Shown: positions 23,623-33,155, counted from the stretch's first letter. The stretch: DNA of 64,000 nt from JAKZVK01 sp965237575 (GCA_965237575.1 CBDEGI010000003.1:558001-622000), one strand, 5' to 3'. Numbers and translations: made by a program. The notes: generated from the letters alone by a model not told the origin.

Positions 23623-26043
23623 ATGACCCTCTCGTACTTGCGTTCGTGCTTTGTGATCGTCGCCTTGCTGGCCGCTGCGGCTCCAGTAGGTGCAGCCGTC
23701 GATCCGCCTGAGATCTCCACCGTCTCTCCCGAGTTGCGAGAGCGCGCGGTGGGAGTGCTTCGCCAAGGGCTCGAAAATCGATCCGCGCGCATCGAGGCAG
23801 CGCATTTCCTGCTGACGCTCGACTACCCGCAGGGCGTCCGCGACGCCGTTGCGGGCATACCGGAGGACCAACCGCAATCTCGCATCGACCGTTGGGGTGT
23901 TCTGGCTCGAGCCTCGAATCGCCCTCAACACAACCGCACGTGGGTCGAGAAGATCGAGCAGGTCTTCGACGACCCCAACGCGCCCGACCGCCTGCACGCT
24001 CTGGAGACGCTCGCCAAGCTGGGCGAATTCCCGACGTCGCTTCAAACTTCCAACTCGCAAGCGCCGGCGCACCGCGGGCCCCTGGCGGTCTATGCCGACT
24101 GGATCCGCGCCGCCGCCGGCGACATCGACGCCGAGGCTACTCTGGCGGATCTACTCAGCGCCCCCGAGCCCGTCGTGCGAGCCCAAGCAGCCTACGTGGT
24201 CTTCGAGCTCGCGGAAATCTCGCCCGAAACCTGGGCGAAGCTCGACCAGGCCGCCGGCACCGAACCTCCTAACTCCCTGGCCGGCGCCTACCTGGCGAGC
24301 GCCGCTTTCGTGCACGCACCCGAGGACCGCCGCGACCATTGGAGGGCGGCCTTCGTCAAGAACGGCCCACGCGTCAATCAGCGTCAGCGCTACCAACTCG
24401 CTGCGGCCCTGGCGCGCCGGGGCGAGGACGGCGATCTGCCGATCCTCGAGGCCCTGCTTGACGACTCCGAGCCCAGTGTACGCGCGGCGGCGGCGAACGC
24501 CATTCTGCGCATCGGCCGCCGCGTCCCCCACCAGATGACGTGGCTCGACTGGGCGGCCATCGTTCTCTACATCGTCGGCATGCTGGCGGTGGGTTGGTAC
24601 TACTCGCGCCAAGTCAAAACCACCGAAGACTACCTGCTCGGTGGCCGCAACATGCGCCCCTGGGCGGTCGGCCTGTCGCTGTTCGCCACCCTGCTCAGTA
24701 CACTGACCTACGTCGCGCTGCCGGGGGAGATCATCAAGCACGGGCCGATGATTGTCGCCGGGATCATTGCCTCCCCGTTCGTTGTGATGGTTGTGGGATG
24801 GGTACTGATTCCTCGCATCATGAAACTGCGCGTCACGAGCGCCTACGAAATCCTGCAGGCGCGGCTGGGTACAAGCATCCGGATGATGGGCTCGCTCATC
24901 TTCCTCACCATCCGGCTGTTCTGGATGGCGGCGATCATCTATGCGACGTCGAGCAAGATCCTGCTGCCGGTGCTGGGCCTGGACGAAAGCTTGTACCCGT
25001 GGATCTGCGTTGTTCTCACCTCAGTGACGCTGGCCTACACCTCGATGGGCGGCCTGCGGGCCGTCGTGTTTACGGACGTGGTACAAACGTTCATCCTCGT
25101 CGGAGGGGCGCTGCTCACGTTGGGGACGATCACCGTCATCATGGGGGGCGTCGATGGCTGGTGGCCGACCACGTGGCCGGCATCGTGGCAGGAGCCGAAG
25201 TTCGGTTTCGAGACCGACGCCCGTGTGACGGTAGGTTTCGCCTTCCTGGCGACGTTCGTGTGGCACATCTGCACCGCGGGCTCCGACCAGATGGCCATCC
25301 AGCGTTATCTCTCGACACGCGACGTGCGCGGCGCGCGGCGCGCCGTCATTACGCAGATCGCCACCGACGGCACGGTGATGATCTTCATCGCCCTGATGGG
25401 CCTCTCGCTCTTCGCCTACTTCCAAGCCAATCCACACCGCGTGCCTGATGGACAGACAATCTACGCCAACGCCGACCAACTCTTCCCGCAGTTCATCGTG
25501 TTCGGCTTGCCAATCGGCATCAGTGGTCTGGTGGTTGCCGGGCTGCTCGCCACCGCCATGTCAAGTTTGTCGTCGGGCGTGAACTCTTCGTGCTCGGTGA
25601 TCACCGTCGACTTCATCGACCGTTTTCGCAAGCAGAAGATGGCAGAGACCGACCATGTGCGGCTCGCCAAGTACATCTCGGTGTTGGTCGGCGTTGTGGT
25701 TCTGGGCCTGACGTTCTTCGTGAGCATCGTGCCGGGCAACTTGCTGGAAGTGATCAACCGTGTCGTGAACCTGCTGGTGTCGCCGCTGTTCGTGCTGTTC
25801 TTCTTCGCGATGTTCGTCCCCTGGGCAACGACGTTCGGTGCGTGGGTAGGTGTGATCGCGAGCATCATCGACGCGGTGGTGATCGCGTTTTGGGAGCTGT
25901 TCACCGGCGAGCCGGGACCTACGTTTCTCTGGATCATGCCAACCTCGCTGGTCGTCGGCGGTCTTACGGGAATGCTTGCCAGCCGTCTGCCCATCGGCCC
26001 GAAGCCGCGCCCGCCGCTGTCTGCGTTGACCGGGGAGAACTAG
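23623..26043 (+). CDS. Sodium:solute symporter with exported HEAT-like N-terminal domain
   Basis: About 806 residues from ATG 23623, chosen over an upstream frame opening because it gives a clean signal peptide (FVIVALLAAAAPVGAAV). Residues about 25-300 are alpha-helical HEAT-like repeats (for example DDSEPSVRAAAANAILRIG). From about residue 305 a full SSS-family transporter follows: DWAAIVLYIVGMLAVGWYY, TTEDYLLGGRNM, the YTSMGGLRAVVFTDVVQ signature region and GLLATAMSSLSSGVNS, with about thirteen membrane segments. SSS proteins import sugars, acids or amino acids with sodium. The HEAT domain would sit outside the inner membrane. The gene starts 75 bases after the dehydrogenase stop and may be co-transcribed. 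Confidence 0.88.
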   Translation: MTLSYLRSCFVIVALLAAAAPVGAAVDPPEISTVSPELRERAVGVLRQGLENRSARIEAAHFLLTLDYPQGVRDAVAGIPEDQPQSRIDRWGVLARASNRPQHNRTWVEKIEQVFDDPNAPDRLHALETLAKLGEFPTSLQTSNSQAPAHRGPLAVYADWIRAAAGDIDAEATLADLLSAPEPVVRAQAAYVVFELAEISPETWAKLDQAAGTEPPNSLAGAYLASAAFVHAPEDRRDHWRAAFVKNGPRVNQRQRYQLAAALARRGEDGDLPILEALLDDSEPSVRAAAANAILRIGRRVPHQMTWLDWAAIVLYIVGMLAVGWYYSRQVKTTEDYLLGGRNMRPWAVGLSLFATLLSTLTYVALPGEIIKHGPMIVAGIIASPFVVMVVGWVLIPRIMKLRVTSAYEILQARLGTSIRMMGSLIFLTIRLFWMAAIIYATSSKILLPVLGLDESLYPWICVVLTSVTLAYTSMGGLRAVVFTDVVQTFILVGGALLTLGTITVIMGGVDGWWPTTWPASWQEPKFGFETDARVTVGFAFLATFVWHICTAGSDQMAIQRYLSTRDVRGARRAVITQIATDGTVMIFIALMGLSLFAYFQANPHRVPDGQTIYANADQLFPQFIVFGLPIGISGLVVAGLLATAMSSLSSGVNSSCSVITVDFIDRFRKQKMAETDHVRLAKYISVLVGVVVLGLTFFVSIVPGNLLEVINRVVNLLVSPLFVLFFFAMFVPWATTFGAWVGVIASIIDAVVIAFWELFTGEPGPTFLWIMPTSLVVGGLTGMLASRLPIGPKPRPPLSALTGEN

Positions 26044-26079
26044 CCGCGAATACCTAGCCACCGGTGCCGGCAGGGGGGA

Positions 26080-26130
26080 GTGGCGGGGCCTCCGGCCTGC
26101 AAGCGTCGACCTCCGGGTCGACGTTTCTTC
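26080..26130. repeat. GTGGCGCGG/GGCCTCC hairpin repeat, copy 1
   Basis: AGTGGCGGGGCCTCCGGCC followed by a hairpin with arms GTCGAC. Related copies at 26988-27037, 28340-28388 and, reversed, 40070-40118. Confidence 0.6.
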
Positions 26131-26190
26131 TTGTCCCCGCCACTGCCGCGACTGCTACCCTACACAGAATCACCGCCAAAGGACCCCGCT

Positions 26191-26982
26191 ATGCGACCCA
26201 ACAAGCTCCGCGAACTCCTCAACGCCGGCAAGCCCACCATCGGTACCCACATCCACAGCAGTTGGCCGTCGGTGACCGAGGCCGTCGGACACACCGGCAT
26301 GTTCGACTACATCGAATTCGTCTCCGAGTACGCGCCGTTCGACCTCTACGCGCTCGAAAACATCTGTCGCGCCGCCGAGTTGTACAACCTCTCGTCGATG
26401 ATCAAGGTCGACCAGCAGCCGCGCCGCTTCCTGGCCCAGCGGGCCATCGGCGCCGGCTTCCAGAGCGTGCTGTTCGCCGACTGCCGCACGGTCGAAGACT
26501 TCGAGGAATGCGTGCGTACGGTGCGCCCCGAGACGCCCGAAGACGGCGGCGTCCACGGCGTGGGGACGCGCCGGGCCACCTACATGCTCTACGGCGGCAC
26601 GCCCGCCTACGTCCAGCAACTGCGCGACATCGTCGTCGCGGTGATGATCGAGAAGAAGGGCGCCGTCGCGAACCTCGACGAAGTGCTGGCCGTCAAGGGC
26701 ATCGACATGGTGCAGTGGGGGCCGGCCGATTACGCCATGAGCATCGGCCGTGCCGGCGAGTTTTTCACCCCCGCGCAGAAGGCGATCGAGCGCCGCCTGA
26801 TCGAATCATCGTTGAAGGCGGGCATCGCCCCGCGCGCCGAGATCGAGTCCGTCGACCAGGCCAAGTACTATCTCGACCTAGGCGTGAAGCACTTCTGCAT
26901 CTCGACCGACATCATGATCCTCTACCACTGGCTCAAAGACCACGGCGAGGGCCTGCGCAAGGCCATCGAGGGAGGGACGTGA
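26191..26982 (+). CDS. HpcH/HpaI aldolase family protein
   Basis: 263 residues from ATG 26191, preceded by AAAGGA. Class II aldolase of the HpcH/HpaI type, which cleaves or forms 2-keto-3-deoxy acids with a divalent metal. Motifs seen: KPTIGTHIHSSWP, FDYIEFVSEY, the substrate-site Arg and Glu patterns in VMIEKKGAV, and VQWGPADYAMSIG, which matches the GPADLS-type motif. The local context of lactonase, dehydrogenase and symporter fits sugar-acid catabolism, but the substrate is an inference. Confidence 0.85.
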   Translation: MRPNKLRELLNAGKPTIGTHIHSSWPSVTEAVGHTGMFDYIEFVSEYAPFDLYALENICRAAELYNLSSMIKVDQQPRRFLAQRAIGAGFQSVLFADCRTVEDFEECVRTVRPETPEDGGVHGVGTRRATYMLYGGTPAYVQQLRDIVVAVMIEKKGAVANLDEVLAVKGIDMVQWGPADYAMSIGRAGEFFTPAQKAIERRLIESSLKAGIAPRAEIESVDQAKYYLDLGVKHFCISTDIMILYHWLKDHGEGLRKAIEGGT

Positions 26983-27349
26983 CCCGCTGTGGCGCGGATC
27001 CTCAGACCTGCCGTGTCGGTACTCCTGCCGACACAGCTTTTCCGCCCGCTGTGGTTCGCCAAAACTACGTAGCCGTTTAGATTGAGGAGCTTGAGCTGCA
27101 CCATCGCTACGAGCGCCGCGCCGCCCAGCAGCGTCAGGAACTCGAATTCCGGTGTGTCGATTGCGCGATCGATGGGGCACACCGGCGACGGGTGCTCAAC
27201 TACGTGCAGGAATGCGCGGACAGCAAATAGTGTGCTCGTTGGCCGGCTAGATTGCCGGGAACGCCCAGCACGATGACACCTCAAAAGACCGGATCGTATA
27301 CGAGCCCGGTCTTCTTTCTATCGGCTATGAAGTTTTGGCGAACCACACC
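26983..27349. other. Spacer with a hairpin repeat and a short open frame
   Basis: 26988-27037 holds the second copy of the GTGGCGCGG hairpin repeat (arms TGTCGG/CCGACA). At 27081-27230 an open frame without a good start ends with FRCVDCAIDGAHRRRV and a stop; it may be the tail of a lost gene, but there is too little to name it. Confidence 0.4.
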
Positions 27350-28261
27350 TCACCCTGGGCCCCGGTTCAGAAACGTTCCCTGCTCAAGTTCTTGGAACGC
27401 TTGGCGGAGTTGCTCCTGGGTGTTCATCACAATCGGCCCGCGCCATGCCACCGGCTCCTCCAGTGGTTTTCCCGAGACCAGCAGGAACCTCATCCCTTCC
27501 TCGCCCGCCTGCACCGAGAGTTCGTCGCCACGGTCAAACAGCACCAGCGAGCGGTTGTCCACCTCCGTGGGTGCCACCTCCTCGGCCCCGCCCACCTCCT
27601 CGGTGCGCACCGCCAACGGATCCGAGGCGTTGCCGAACCGGCCGGCGCCCGCGAACACGTACGCGAAGGCATGGCGAGTCGTCTCGACCGGCAGAGTCTT
27701 GCTCTTGCCCGGAGGGATCGACACATCGAGATACACAGGGTCAGCCGCGATCCCGTCCACGGGTCCGGACTTGCCCCAGAAGCTCCCACAGACAATCCGG
27801 ACCTGGGTGCCGTCGTCATCCGTCACTACCGGGATATCGGCCGCCGTCACATCCTGGTAGCGGGGCGTCGTCATCTTGAGTGACGACGGCAGGTTCGCCC
27901 AGAGTTGAAAACCATGCATCCGGCCCGCTTCGTCCCCTTTGGGCATCTCCTGGTGGACAATCCCGCTCCCGGCCGTCATCCACTGGACATCGCCCGCGGC
28001 AATCGCACCGCTGTTCCCTAAGCTATCGCCGTGCTCCACGTGGCCTGCGAGGACATACGTGATGGTCTCGATTCCGCGGTGAGGGTGCCAGGGGAAGCCG
28101 GCTCGATAGTTTTCCGGCGCGTCGTTGCGGAAATCGTCCAGAAGAAGGAAAGGGTCGAAGTCAGACGTATTGCCGAACCCGAACGCCCGGCGCAAGTGCA
28201 CACCCGCGCCTTCGAGCGTCGGCTTGGCATGAACGAATTGCTTGACCGGGCGAAGGGACAT
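27350..28261 (-). CDS. Pirin-family cupin protein
   Basis: 303 residues, normal pirin length. Double cupin fold: N-terminal metal-binding motif HPHRGIETITYVLAGHVEHGDS with His and Glu ligands, MTAGSGIVHQEMP, then a C-terminal pirin domain with IPPGKSKTLPV. Bacterial pirins have been reported as quercetin dioxygenases or redox regulators; the role here is unknown. Begins MSLRPVKQFV at 28261. It stands alone between repeat-bearing spacers. Confidence 0.92.
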   Translation of the reverse strand: MSLRPVKQFVHAKPTLEGAGVHLRRAFGFGNTSDFDPFLLLDDFRNDAPENYRAGFPWHPHRGIETITYVLAGHVEHGDSLGNSGAIAAGDVQWMTAGSGIVHQEMPKGDEAGRMHGFQLWANLPSSLKMTTPRYQDVTAADIPVVTDDDGTQVRIVCGSFWGKSGPVDGIAADPVYLDVSIPPGKSKTLPVETTRHAFAYVFAGAGRFGNASDPLAVRTEEVGGAEEVAPTEVDNRSLVLFDRGDELSVQAGEEGMRFLLVSGKPLEEPVAWRGPIVMNTQEQLRQAFQELEQGTFLNRGPG

Positions 28262-28339
28262 TTGTGGCCTCTAGTAGGAGTTTACCCTGTCACCCAACGG
28301 CGAGACTGTTCCGCGATCCGTCCGCAAGCCGAAATGCCG

Positions 28340-28388
28340 TGGTGGCGCGGGCCTCCTGGCCTGCAGCATCGACCTCCGGGTCGATGTC
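28340..28388. repeat. GTGGCGCGG/GGCCTCC hairpin repeat, copy 3
   Basis: GTGGCGCGGGCCTCCTGGCC followed by a hairpin with arms ATCGACC/GGTCGAT, very like the copy at 26080. Confidence 0.6.
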
Positions 28389-28541
28389 TCCGCGGCAGGG
28401 CACTGGCGCCAACGTTTACGCCGCTTGGGGTCGAACAGGCCAGCCGTTGGACGGTTGGTTTCGCGGGATGGGCTGGTTGGGATCGTCGCATTTCGCCTTT
28501 TGTGTGCGGTTTCACCGAGGCGCGGTTCCGGCTCGTACGGC

Positions 28542-28880
28542 TTACAGCAGATCGCTCAGAGCCTCCTCGTCGAAACCCAAAGCGAGCTTAGCCCCCTTGC
28601 GGACAATCGGACGGCGGATGAGGTTGGGGTTTTCCGACATCAGGCGGAGGGCCTTGGCGCGGGATGGGGGATTGTCCTTCATCTTCATTTCGCGATACAA
28701 CTCGTTGCGGGTGTTGAGGAACTTGCGATAGTCGCGCTTGCCGATGATCTTTTCGAGTTGTTCGACGGTGAGGCCCTTGTTGAGGTCGACGGTGTCGAGG
28801 TCAGCGCCTCGATCGACGAGGAAGGCCTTCGCCTTGCGGCAAGTGGTGCAAGTTCGTTTTTCGTAGAACTTGAGCTTCAT
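28542..28880 (-). CDS. ArsC/Spx-family protein
   Basis: 112 residues. Thioredoxin-fold arsenate reductase-like protein with the CXXC site CTTC (C11 and C14) in FYEKRTCTTCRKAKAFL, then NKGLTVEQLEKII and the C-terminal RRPIVRKGAKLALGF, matching the RPI motif of ArsC/Spx/MgsR. ArsC enzymes keep only the first Cys; a CXXC pair is more like Spx or YffB. It could be an arsenate reductase or an oxidative-stress regulator; no ars genes are nearby. Confidence 0.88.
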   Translation of the reverse strand: MKLKFYEKRTCTTCRKAKAFLVDRGADLDTVDLNKGLTVEQLEKIIGKRDYRKFLNTRNELYREMKMKDNPPSRAKALRLMSENPNLIRRPIVRKGAKLALGFDEEALSDLL

Positions 28881-28978
28881 GTTGCTTCCTAATTGCGTGG
28901 GTTCGGGGCTTGGGCTGCGGTGACGGGCCGGCGCACCAACCCGTCACACGCTTCTCGAAACACGAAACACGGCCTTTC

Positions 28979-30094
28979 CTACGCCGCCGTTTCGAGCGTT
29001 TGCAAAATTCCCTTGATGTAGCCGTACGAATGGGCAAAACCTTGGCGTCCACCGGGGTCGTCGGGGTGCCTGGGCACGTGGTCGGGCATCAGCATGTAAG
29101 GGTACTCGACCTCTTGCAGCGACTGGGCCACGTGCACCATGTTCATGTCGCCTTCGTCGGGGTACACCTCTTGGAAGTCATCTCGCCCGCCAATGATGTT
29201 GCGGAAGTGGATGTTGAAGATCTTTTTGCGTCCGCCCAGGTCACGAATCACGTCGTGAATCTCGGTCTTGGGGTCGCGGAGCATCTCGGCCGTCGTCCCG
29301 AGACAGAGGTTGAAGCCGTGATAGGGGCTCTCGTTGATCGAGACGAACCGTTTCAGGCCCTCCGGCGTGCCCAGCACGCGCGAGATCCCCTGATAGCCTT
29401 CCGGCGGTACCCCCGGGTCGTGCGGATGGCAGGCGAAGCGCATCTTGTACTCGTTGCAGGTTGGGATCACACGGTCCAGAAAGTAGGTGATGCGCTCGAA
29501 GGCCTCTTCCTCGTTGACCTGGCCGGCACGGGTCACTGGCGGGTCGGGCTTGGCCTCGGCCAAACGCCACGTGCTGTACGTTGAGCCTCCACGGCCCGGC
29601 GTACGCTCGGTGCGCAGTACGCCGAGTAGGCTCATGTTGTACTTGACGCATGGCACGCCCGCCTTCTGACAGTTCACGATCATCTTCTGAATGTGCTCGA
29701 TGTCGCGGTCGCGCTCGGGCGACTGGCCCATCATGATGGCGCCTCGCTTTTCACGGTCGATGTGGCTCGAGCTGAGGAAAGGCAATTGTACGACGTCGAG
29801 GCTGATGCCGTTTTGCTCGCACATCTCGCGGGTCTTGGCGACGTCCTCGTACGTCCAGTAGCCGCGGTCTTCCGGCGGACGTGGCGGATAGCCGCAGATG
29901 TGGTCGACCCCGTGCCGCTTGATGTACTGCAGCATTTCGGGGCTGGTCGGCCCACGCTGGGTGCCGACGTGCATCTTGATGGGCTTGCGCTCGGGCTTCG
30001 ATTCGCCGCCGGCTTCGGGCTGCGTCGCACAGGACGATAAAGCGGTCGCTCCCGCCGCCACGCCCGTCGTGGAGATGAACTGCCGTCGATCCAT
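28979..30094 (-). CDS. Tat-exported mannonate dehydratase-like TIM-barrel protein
   Basis: 371 residues. The N-terminus MDRRQFISTTGVAAGATALS carries a twin-arginine motif and ends in SSCA, a possible lipobox. The body is a xylose-isomerase-like TIM barrel closest in pattern to UxuA: IFNIHFRNIIGGRDDF, a metal-binding Glu in DEGDMNM, and YMLMPDHVPRHPDD near the end. UxuA dehydrates D-mannonate in hexuronate breakdown in the cytoplasm; an exported relative may act on related sugar acids outside the inner membrane. It starts at 30094 and is monocistronic here. Confidence 0.8.
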   Translation of the reverse strand: MDRRQFISTTGVAAGATALSSCATQPEAGGESKPERKPIKMHVGTQRGPTSPEMLQYIKRHGVDHICGYPPRPPEDRGYWTYEDVAKTREMCEQNGISLDVVQLPFLSSSHIDREKRGAIMMGQSPERDRDIEHIQKMIVNCQKAGVPCVKYNMSLLGVLRTERTPGRGGSTYSTWRLAEAKPDPPVTRAGQVNEEEAFERITYFLDRVIPTCNEYKMRFACHPHDPGVPPEGYQGISRVLGTPEGLKRFVSINESPYHGFNLCLGTTAEMLRDPKTEIHDVIRDLGGRKKIFNIHFRNIIGGRDDFQEVYPDEGDMNMVHVAQSLQEVEYPYMLMPDHVPRHPDDPGGRQGFAHSYGYIKGILQTLETAA

Positions 30095-30412
30095 AAAAAC
30101 TCCTTTCGCCGGAGTTCATACTCCGCCGTTGCTTGGCAATGGAAACATGAACGGGCCGCCGGAGTCAACCGCCCTAGATCGCGCTCCGGGCTTCAAGCCG
30201 GTTCCTGTGTTTCGAGAACCATCCCGCGGGTGCGGGTTCGACAAACGCAGGGGTCATGCCAACGTCGTAGATCGTTAGTACTAGGGTCGTGCGAGATTCG
30301 CTATATTGTGCGTGAGGGTAATCCTGCCTGATACTCATCCCGTGCTGCTCGGACCGAATCGAGCCGCGCACGTCAGACAAAACCATCGAGCAATCGAACG
30401 AAAGGTGAAATC
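30095..30412. promoter_or_regulatory. Divergent intergenic region with a weak -10 candidate
   Basis: Separates the UxuA-like gene from the Asp-rich protein gene. TATATT at 30302-30307 could be a -10 for the rightward gene; no -35 or operator stands out. Confidence 0.25.
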
Positions 30413-31538
30413 ATGGCGACACCCCGGCGTCTGCCTCACAGGTTCGGCTCTTTCCTTCAGCCATTTTGGATCGCGTGCGCTGCCTCGCTGATCCTGCTTG
30501 GCGCGCCTGCCGCCGCCGAAAACGATGTCAGGCAAGGACCGGTGATCGAGTCCTTCTTGCTCGACAGCAACTCGCCCTCCGGCCCGTCGATGGCGGAGGG
30601 TGGCAGAGACCTTGGAGGCGGGGATCGACTATATCCTGAAGGTCGAGGGCACTTTCAGCGCTTGGCAGGCGTCCGGTTGGGAGCCGGTTCCGTGCGCGGG
30701 AGAAGCTGAAGACAGTCCTCAGTTCCCCTCCGAGCCGCCCGTCTTCAACGGCCGGGTGGGTCTGGATGCTAGGTTCATCTTCGCCTGGCCAGTGACCTCT
30801 CCTTCCCTATGCCCAGGCCGTATCTCGGAATTCGAGCCGCCGTTCGGCCCCCACGGCGTGTTCAGCATCAGCCTCGACGGAGGGCTGACTTGGTTCATTC
30901 CCGAACCACTCGATCCTGATTTCAACCCGGACCATGTCTATCGGTATCTGTTGACGGGTTTGGGGCTACCGCTGATGGCCAGGCTGAACTCGAACCCCTC
31001 CGTGGACGACTACGGGCAACTTCGGCTGATGATCGGCGAAACGGTTCGCGAGGTGTCGATCGACATCAAGCCGGGGAGCGCCAGGAACGTCATCAAGCTA
31101 CGTTCGTCTGCAACGATCCGGGTGGCGATTTTGAGTGAACCCGATTTCGACGCTTCGACGGTTGACCCGGAGACGATCATGCTGGCCGGCGCGAGCGTGC
31201 GGATGGTCGGCCGCGGCCACCGGTCCCTGTGTCAACTCAAAGACGTCTCGAAGCCCCGAGATGGTCTGGATGACCTGGTTTGCCGCATCGTGAACGAAAC
31301 GACGCTTCAGGTAGGCTCGACGATCGCGGTGCTCGAGGCCCGCACGTTTGACGGCACGATGATCCGGGGAGAAGACGGGGTCACCGTCATTGAAGGCGGG
31401 CGGAGGAATCCCCGGCGGCGAGGCGGCGATGATGATGACGATGACGATGACGGCGGCGGTCGGCGCAACGGCGATGATGATGACGATGACGATGACGGCG
31501 GCGGTCGGCGCAACGGCGATGATGATGACGACGACTAG
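30413..31538 (+). pseudogene. Secreted IDIKPGS-domain protein with Asp-rich repeat tail, single-base frameshift
   Basis: The start ATG 30413 is preceded by GAAAGGTGAAATC and gives a signal peptide (FWIACAASLILLGAPAAA). The frame must shift at GGG 30598-30600; removing one G joins SMAE to VAETLEAGIDYILKVEG. The rest, about 310 residues, holds an extracellular domain with VSIDIKPGSARNVIKL, IRVAILSEPDFDAST and DGLDDLVCRI, a module common in secreted bacterial proteins, and ends in 15-residue repeats of Gly, eight Asp, three Gly, Arg-Arg-Asn. The Asp clusters could bind calcium or mineral. One lost base could equally be a sequence error. If the frame is intact the protein is about 375 residues. 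Confidence 0.7.
31425..31538 (+). repeat. 45-bp coding minisatellite, 2.5 units
   Basis: Units start at 31425, 31470 and 31515. Each encodes a 15-residue block with an eight-Asp run; the last is cut by the stop codon. Confidence 0.95.
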
Positions 31539-31601
31539 GCCGGCTGCTCGCCTGCCGTTGAGCCGGGCGATCCGACCCACGCGCCGTCACGTCGCTTCCC
31601 G

Positions 31602-32846
31602 CTAGATAAACGCCACCGACCCATCGGCCCGATAACCCGTGCCGCGCTTCCATGGCCGCGGCGGCATGCTTGGGAAGGCCTCTTCGTTTAACTCAACACC
31701 CCAGCCGGGCTTGTTGGGAATCTCGACATGGCCGTCCTTGACCATGATGGGCTCCTTGAGCACGTCCTTGTAAGCGCCGCGATCCGGGGCCCGGTATTCG
31801 AGGATCAGGAAGTTCGGGGTGGACGCGGCGAAGTGGACGTTGACCGCCGCCGCCAGCGGGCTCATCGGGTTGTGCGGTGCCACCACCATGTACTGCGCCT
31901 CGGCCATGGCGGCAATCTTCTTCATCTCCAACATGCCGCCGCAAACGCAGATGTCCGGCTGGATGATGTCGAGCGCCTGGATGTTGATCAGATCGCGGAA
32001 CTCATACTTGGTGTAGTTGCACTCGCCGCTCGCGAGCGGGATGTTCACATGGTCGGCCAGCTTCTTCATGGCATCGAAGTTTTCGGGCCGGATGGGCTCC
32101 TCGAGCCAGAAGGGGTAATAGGGCTCGATCTCTCGGGCAACGCGGATGGCCCGCTGCACCTCGAAGTAGCGGGCGTGGATGTCGACCCCGATATCGACGT
32201 CGGGACCGACCGCCTCGCGCACGGCGCCGACACGCTGACCGGCGATGCGGGTGACCATGTTGTACGGCATCTGGTTGTCGCCGCGATTGTGCGGTGACAT
32301 CTTCACGGCCGTGTAGCCGTACGTCTCGATCAGTTGCTTGGCGTTCTCGGCGGCTTCGGTCGGGCTGCCTCCGCCGATACTTTGATAGACGCGCACCTTC
32401 TGCCGCACACGTCCGCCGAGGAGCGCCCAGCAGGGCAGGCCGGCCGCCTTGCCGGCGATGTCCCACAGGGCGTGCTCGATGCCGCTCATGGCGGCCCCGG
32501 AGACCGAGCCGCCCGGGAAGCGCGTCGTGTTGTACATCAGGTCCCACAGGAACTGAATGTTGCGCGGGTCCTGGCCGACCAGCCAGAGCTTGTAGTCTTC
32601 GATGACCTTGACCGTCGCCTCATCGGGACCGCAGGAGTACGCCTCGCCGATCCCATGGATGCCCTGATCGGTCAGCACCTTGACGTAGACCCAGTTGCGG
32701 CCTCCGCTCCAGACCAGGAACGTCTTGATATCGGTGATCTTGATGGCCGGTTTATCACCCATGGGCGCCGGAGCCTGCATAGGGGCGGCGGCCAGCGGCG
32801 CGGCAGAGGCCAAACCGGCATTTTTCAGAAAGTGTCTGCGTTTCAT
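31602..32846 (-). CDS. Tat-exported mandelate racemase/muconate lactonizing (enolase) superfamily enzyme
   Basis: 414 residues from ATG 32846, chosen because GAGGAG lies seven bases upstream and the N-terminus becomes MKRRHFLKNAGLASAAP, a twin-arginine signal. The barrel shows the superfamily metal ligands: Asp in DIGVDIHARY, Glu in WLEEPIRPEN and Glu in ASGECNYTKYEF, followed by DIIQPDICVCGGM and a His in VVAPHNPMSP. This pattern fits sugar-acid dehydratases such as galactonate or gluconate dehydratase. The usual cytoplasmic location is replaced here by export. It lies between an Asp-rich secreted protein and two small membrane protein genes, transcribed away from the latter. Confidence 0.87.
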   Translation of the reverse strand: MKRRHFLKNAGLASAAPLAAAPMQAPAPMGDKPAIKITDIKTFLVWSGGRNWVYVKVLTDQGIHGIGEAYSCGPDEATVKVIEDYKLWLVGQDPRNIQFLWDLMYNTTRFPGGSVSGAAMSGIEHALWDIAGKAAGLPCWALLGGRVRQKVRVYQSIGGGSPTEAAENAKQLIETYGYTAVKMSPHNRGDNQMPYNMVTRIAGQRVGAVREAVGPDVDIGVDIHARYFEVQRAIRVAREIEPYYPFWLEEPIRPENFDAMKKLADHVNIPLASGECNYTKYEFRDLINIQALDIIQPDICVCGGMLEMKKIAAMAEAQYMVVAPHNPMSPLAAAVNVHFAASTPNFLILEYRAPDRGAYKDVLKEPIMVKDGHVEIPNKPGWGVELNEEAFPSMPPRPWKRGTGYRADGSVAFI

Positions 32847-32927
32847 CGAGCGACTCCTCGTTGATGTCTTGATTTGATTTCGCCAGCTTTGGAGATTTCC
32901 CGCGGAGGCCGGCACACGGGGGCGAGG

Positions 32928-32933
32928 TATAAT
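32928..32933 (+). promoter_or_regulatory. Candidate -10 box for the two small membrane protein genes
   Basis: TATAAT 22 bases before the ATG at 32955. The Shine-Dalgarno GAGGGAG lies between them. No clear -35. Confidence 0.45.
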
Positions 32934-32954
32934 AGAGCTACCGAGGGAGAAGCA

Positions 32955-33155
32955 ATGGAGTCAATGATAGATCAGGTTGCTTTCGGCGTGCAATCGATGC
33001 TGGCAGTGTTGGTGCTGCTGTTTCTCACCGCCCTCGTCTTCAAACCAGGATACTTGAATCTTGTGTGGCGAATTCTTCACGCCATCTTCACAAATCTCAC
33101 GAAGACCACCATCATCACCCTGGATGGCGATCATCCGAAGAGTCGCTCCGGGTGA
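32955..33155 (+). CDS. Small single-pass membrane protein of unknown function
   Basis: 66 residues starting MESMIDQVAFGVQSML, preceded by GAGGGAGAAGCA. One hydrophobic segment at about 16-35 (LAVLVLLFLTALVF) and a polar tail ending in KSRSG. It is followed after 34 bases by another small membrane protein gene, and a TATAAT lies just upstream, which supports a real two-gene unit. I do not recognise the family. Confidence 0.6.
   Translation: MESMIDQVAFGVQSMLAVLVLLFLTALVFKPGYLNLVWRILHAIFTNLTKTTIITLDGDHPKSRSG

Noticed and set aside
27081..27230. Open frame ending with a CxxC pattern
   Set aside because: A stop codon lies directly before it and there is no ATG or GTG start near the beginning, so it is reported only as a possible remnant.
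31425..31538. CRISPR-like 45-bp repeats
   Set aside because: Head-to-tail minisatellite in a coding frame, no spacers.
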